From: JBCDAP01 sp038747915 | GTDB lineage: Bacteria > Planctomycetota > Phycisphaerae > Phycisphaerales > UBA1924 | Length of the DNA stretch: 15,432 nt | Assembly: GCA_038747915.1 (NCBI GenBank) | Contig: JBCDJJ010000086.1 | Coordinates: forward strand, 1 to 15,432 | Direction of reading: 5' to 3' | Part shown: piece by piece, positions 15,432 through 15,432 of the stretch | Position numbering within the stretch: position 1 is the first letter of the stretch | Layout: each line of letters opens with the position of its first letter | Program-made: the position numbers and the translations under genes | Notes under the pieces: model-generated | What the model was told of the DNA's origin: nothing | What the model saw: only the letters and a program-made list of their open reading frames with translations | The model's database searches: none

Positions 15432-15432
15432 C

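Noticed and set aside
1..15432. Search for CRISPR arrays, tRNA genes, insertion sequences or phage genes
   Set aside because: No regular long repeats with spacers, no tRNA-like cloverleaf, no transposase or integrase motif was seen by eye.

Overview
This is a GC-rich stretch of chromosome, most likely from a planctomycete and probably of the Phycisphaerae type. Four things support that inference. The two short secreted proteins end in a P-[TG]-P-G-A motif, a hydrophobic helix and an Arg cluster (PEP-CTERM-like sorting tails). A bacterial-encoded topoisomerase VI subunit B is present. The heme A synthase has an enlarged architecture. A six-gene Alternative Complex III operon fills the right half. 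No rRNA, tRNA, CRISPR array, transposase or phage gene was seen.

Left part (1-3260): a partial top6B gene runs leftward off the window edge. After a divergent spacer come two rightward genes for small exported proteins with PEP-CTERM-like tails. A perfect intrinsic terminator (1873-1901) separates them. The second is followed by a spacer with two copies of a palindromic element (GGAGCG-TCT-CGCTCC core).

Middle (3188-5925): ndk (nucleoside diphosphate kinase) has a readable promoter and RBS. It is followed by a small four-helix membrane protein resembling the DoxX family. That gene converges with, and overlaps by 25 bp, a leftward ctaA/COX15-type heme A synthase that carries an extra N-terminal four-helix membrane domain.

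Right part (5926-15432): a promoter-like site (TTGACA-17-TGTAGT) precedes actA-actB-actC-actD-actE-actF, a tightly coupled operon with stop/start overlaps at every junction. The subunits form the quinol:electron-acceptor oxidoreductase Alternative Complex III: pentaheme cytochrome (ActA), Fe-S/molybdopterin-fold subunit (ActB), two NrfD-like 10-helix membrane subunits (ActC, ActF), the DUF3341 subunit (ActD) and a monoheme cytochrome c lipoprotein (ActE). The operon and the divergent ctaA make functional sense together: ACIII passes quinol electrons to a cytochrome c or directly to a heme-copper oxidase, and CtaA supplies the heme A that such an oxidase needs. The oxidase genes themselves are not in the window. 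The window ends in G/C-run hairpins, probably half of a terminator or a contig edge.

The overall system is known. The points most worth a second look are the His-rich tails on both ActB and ActC, a degenerate heptanucleotide repeat inside the start of actE, the fused N-terminal domain of CtaA, and the palindromic repeat pair.
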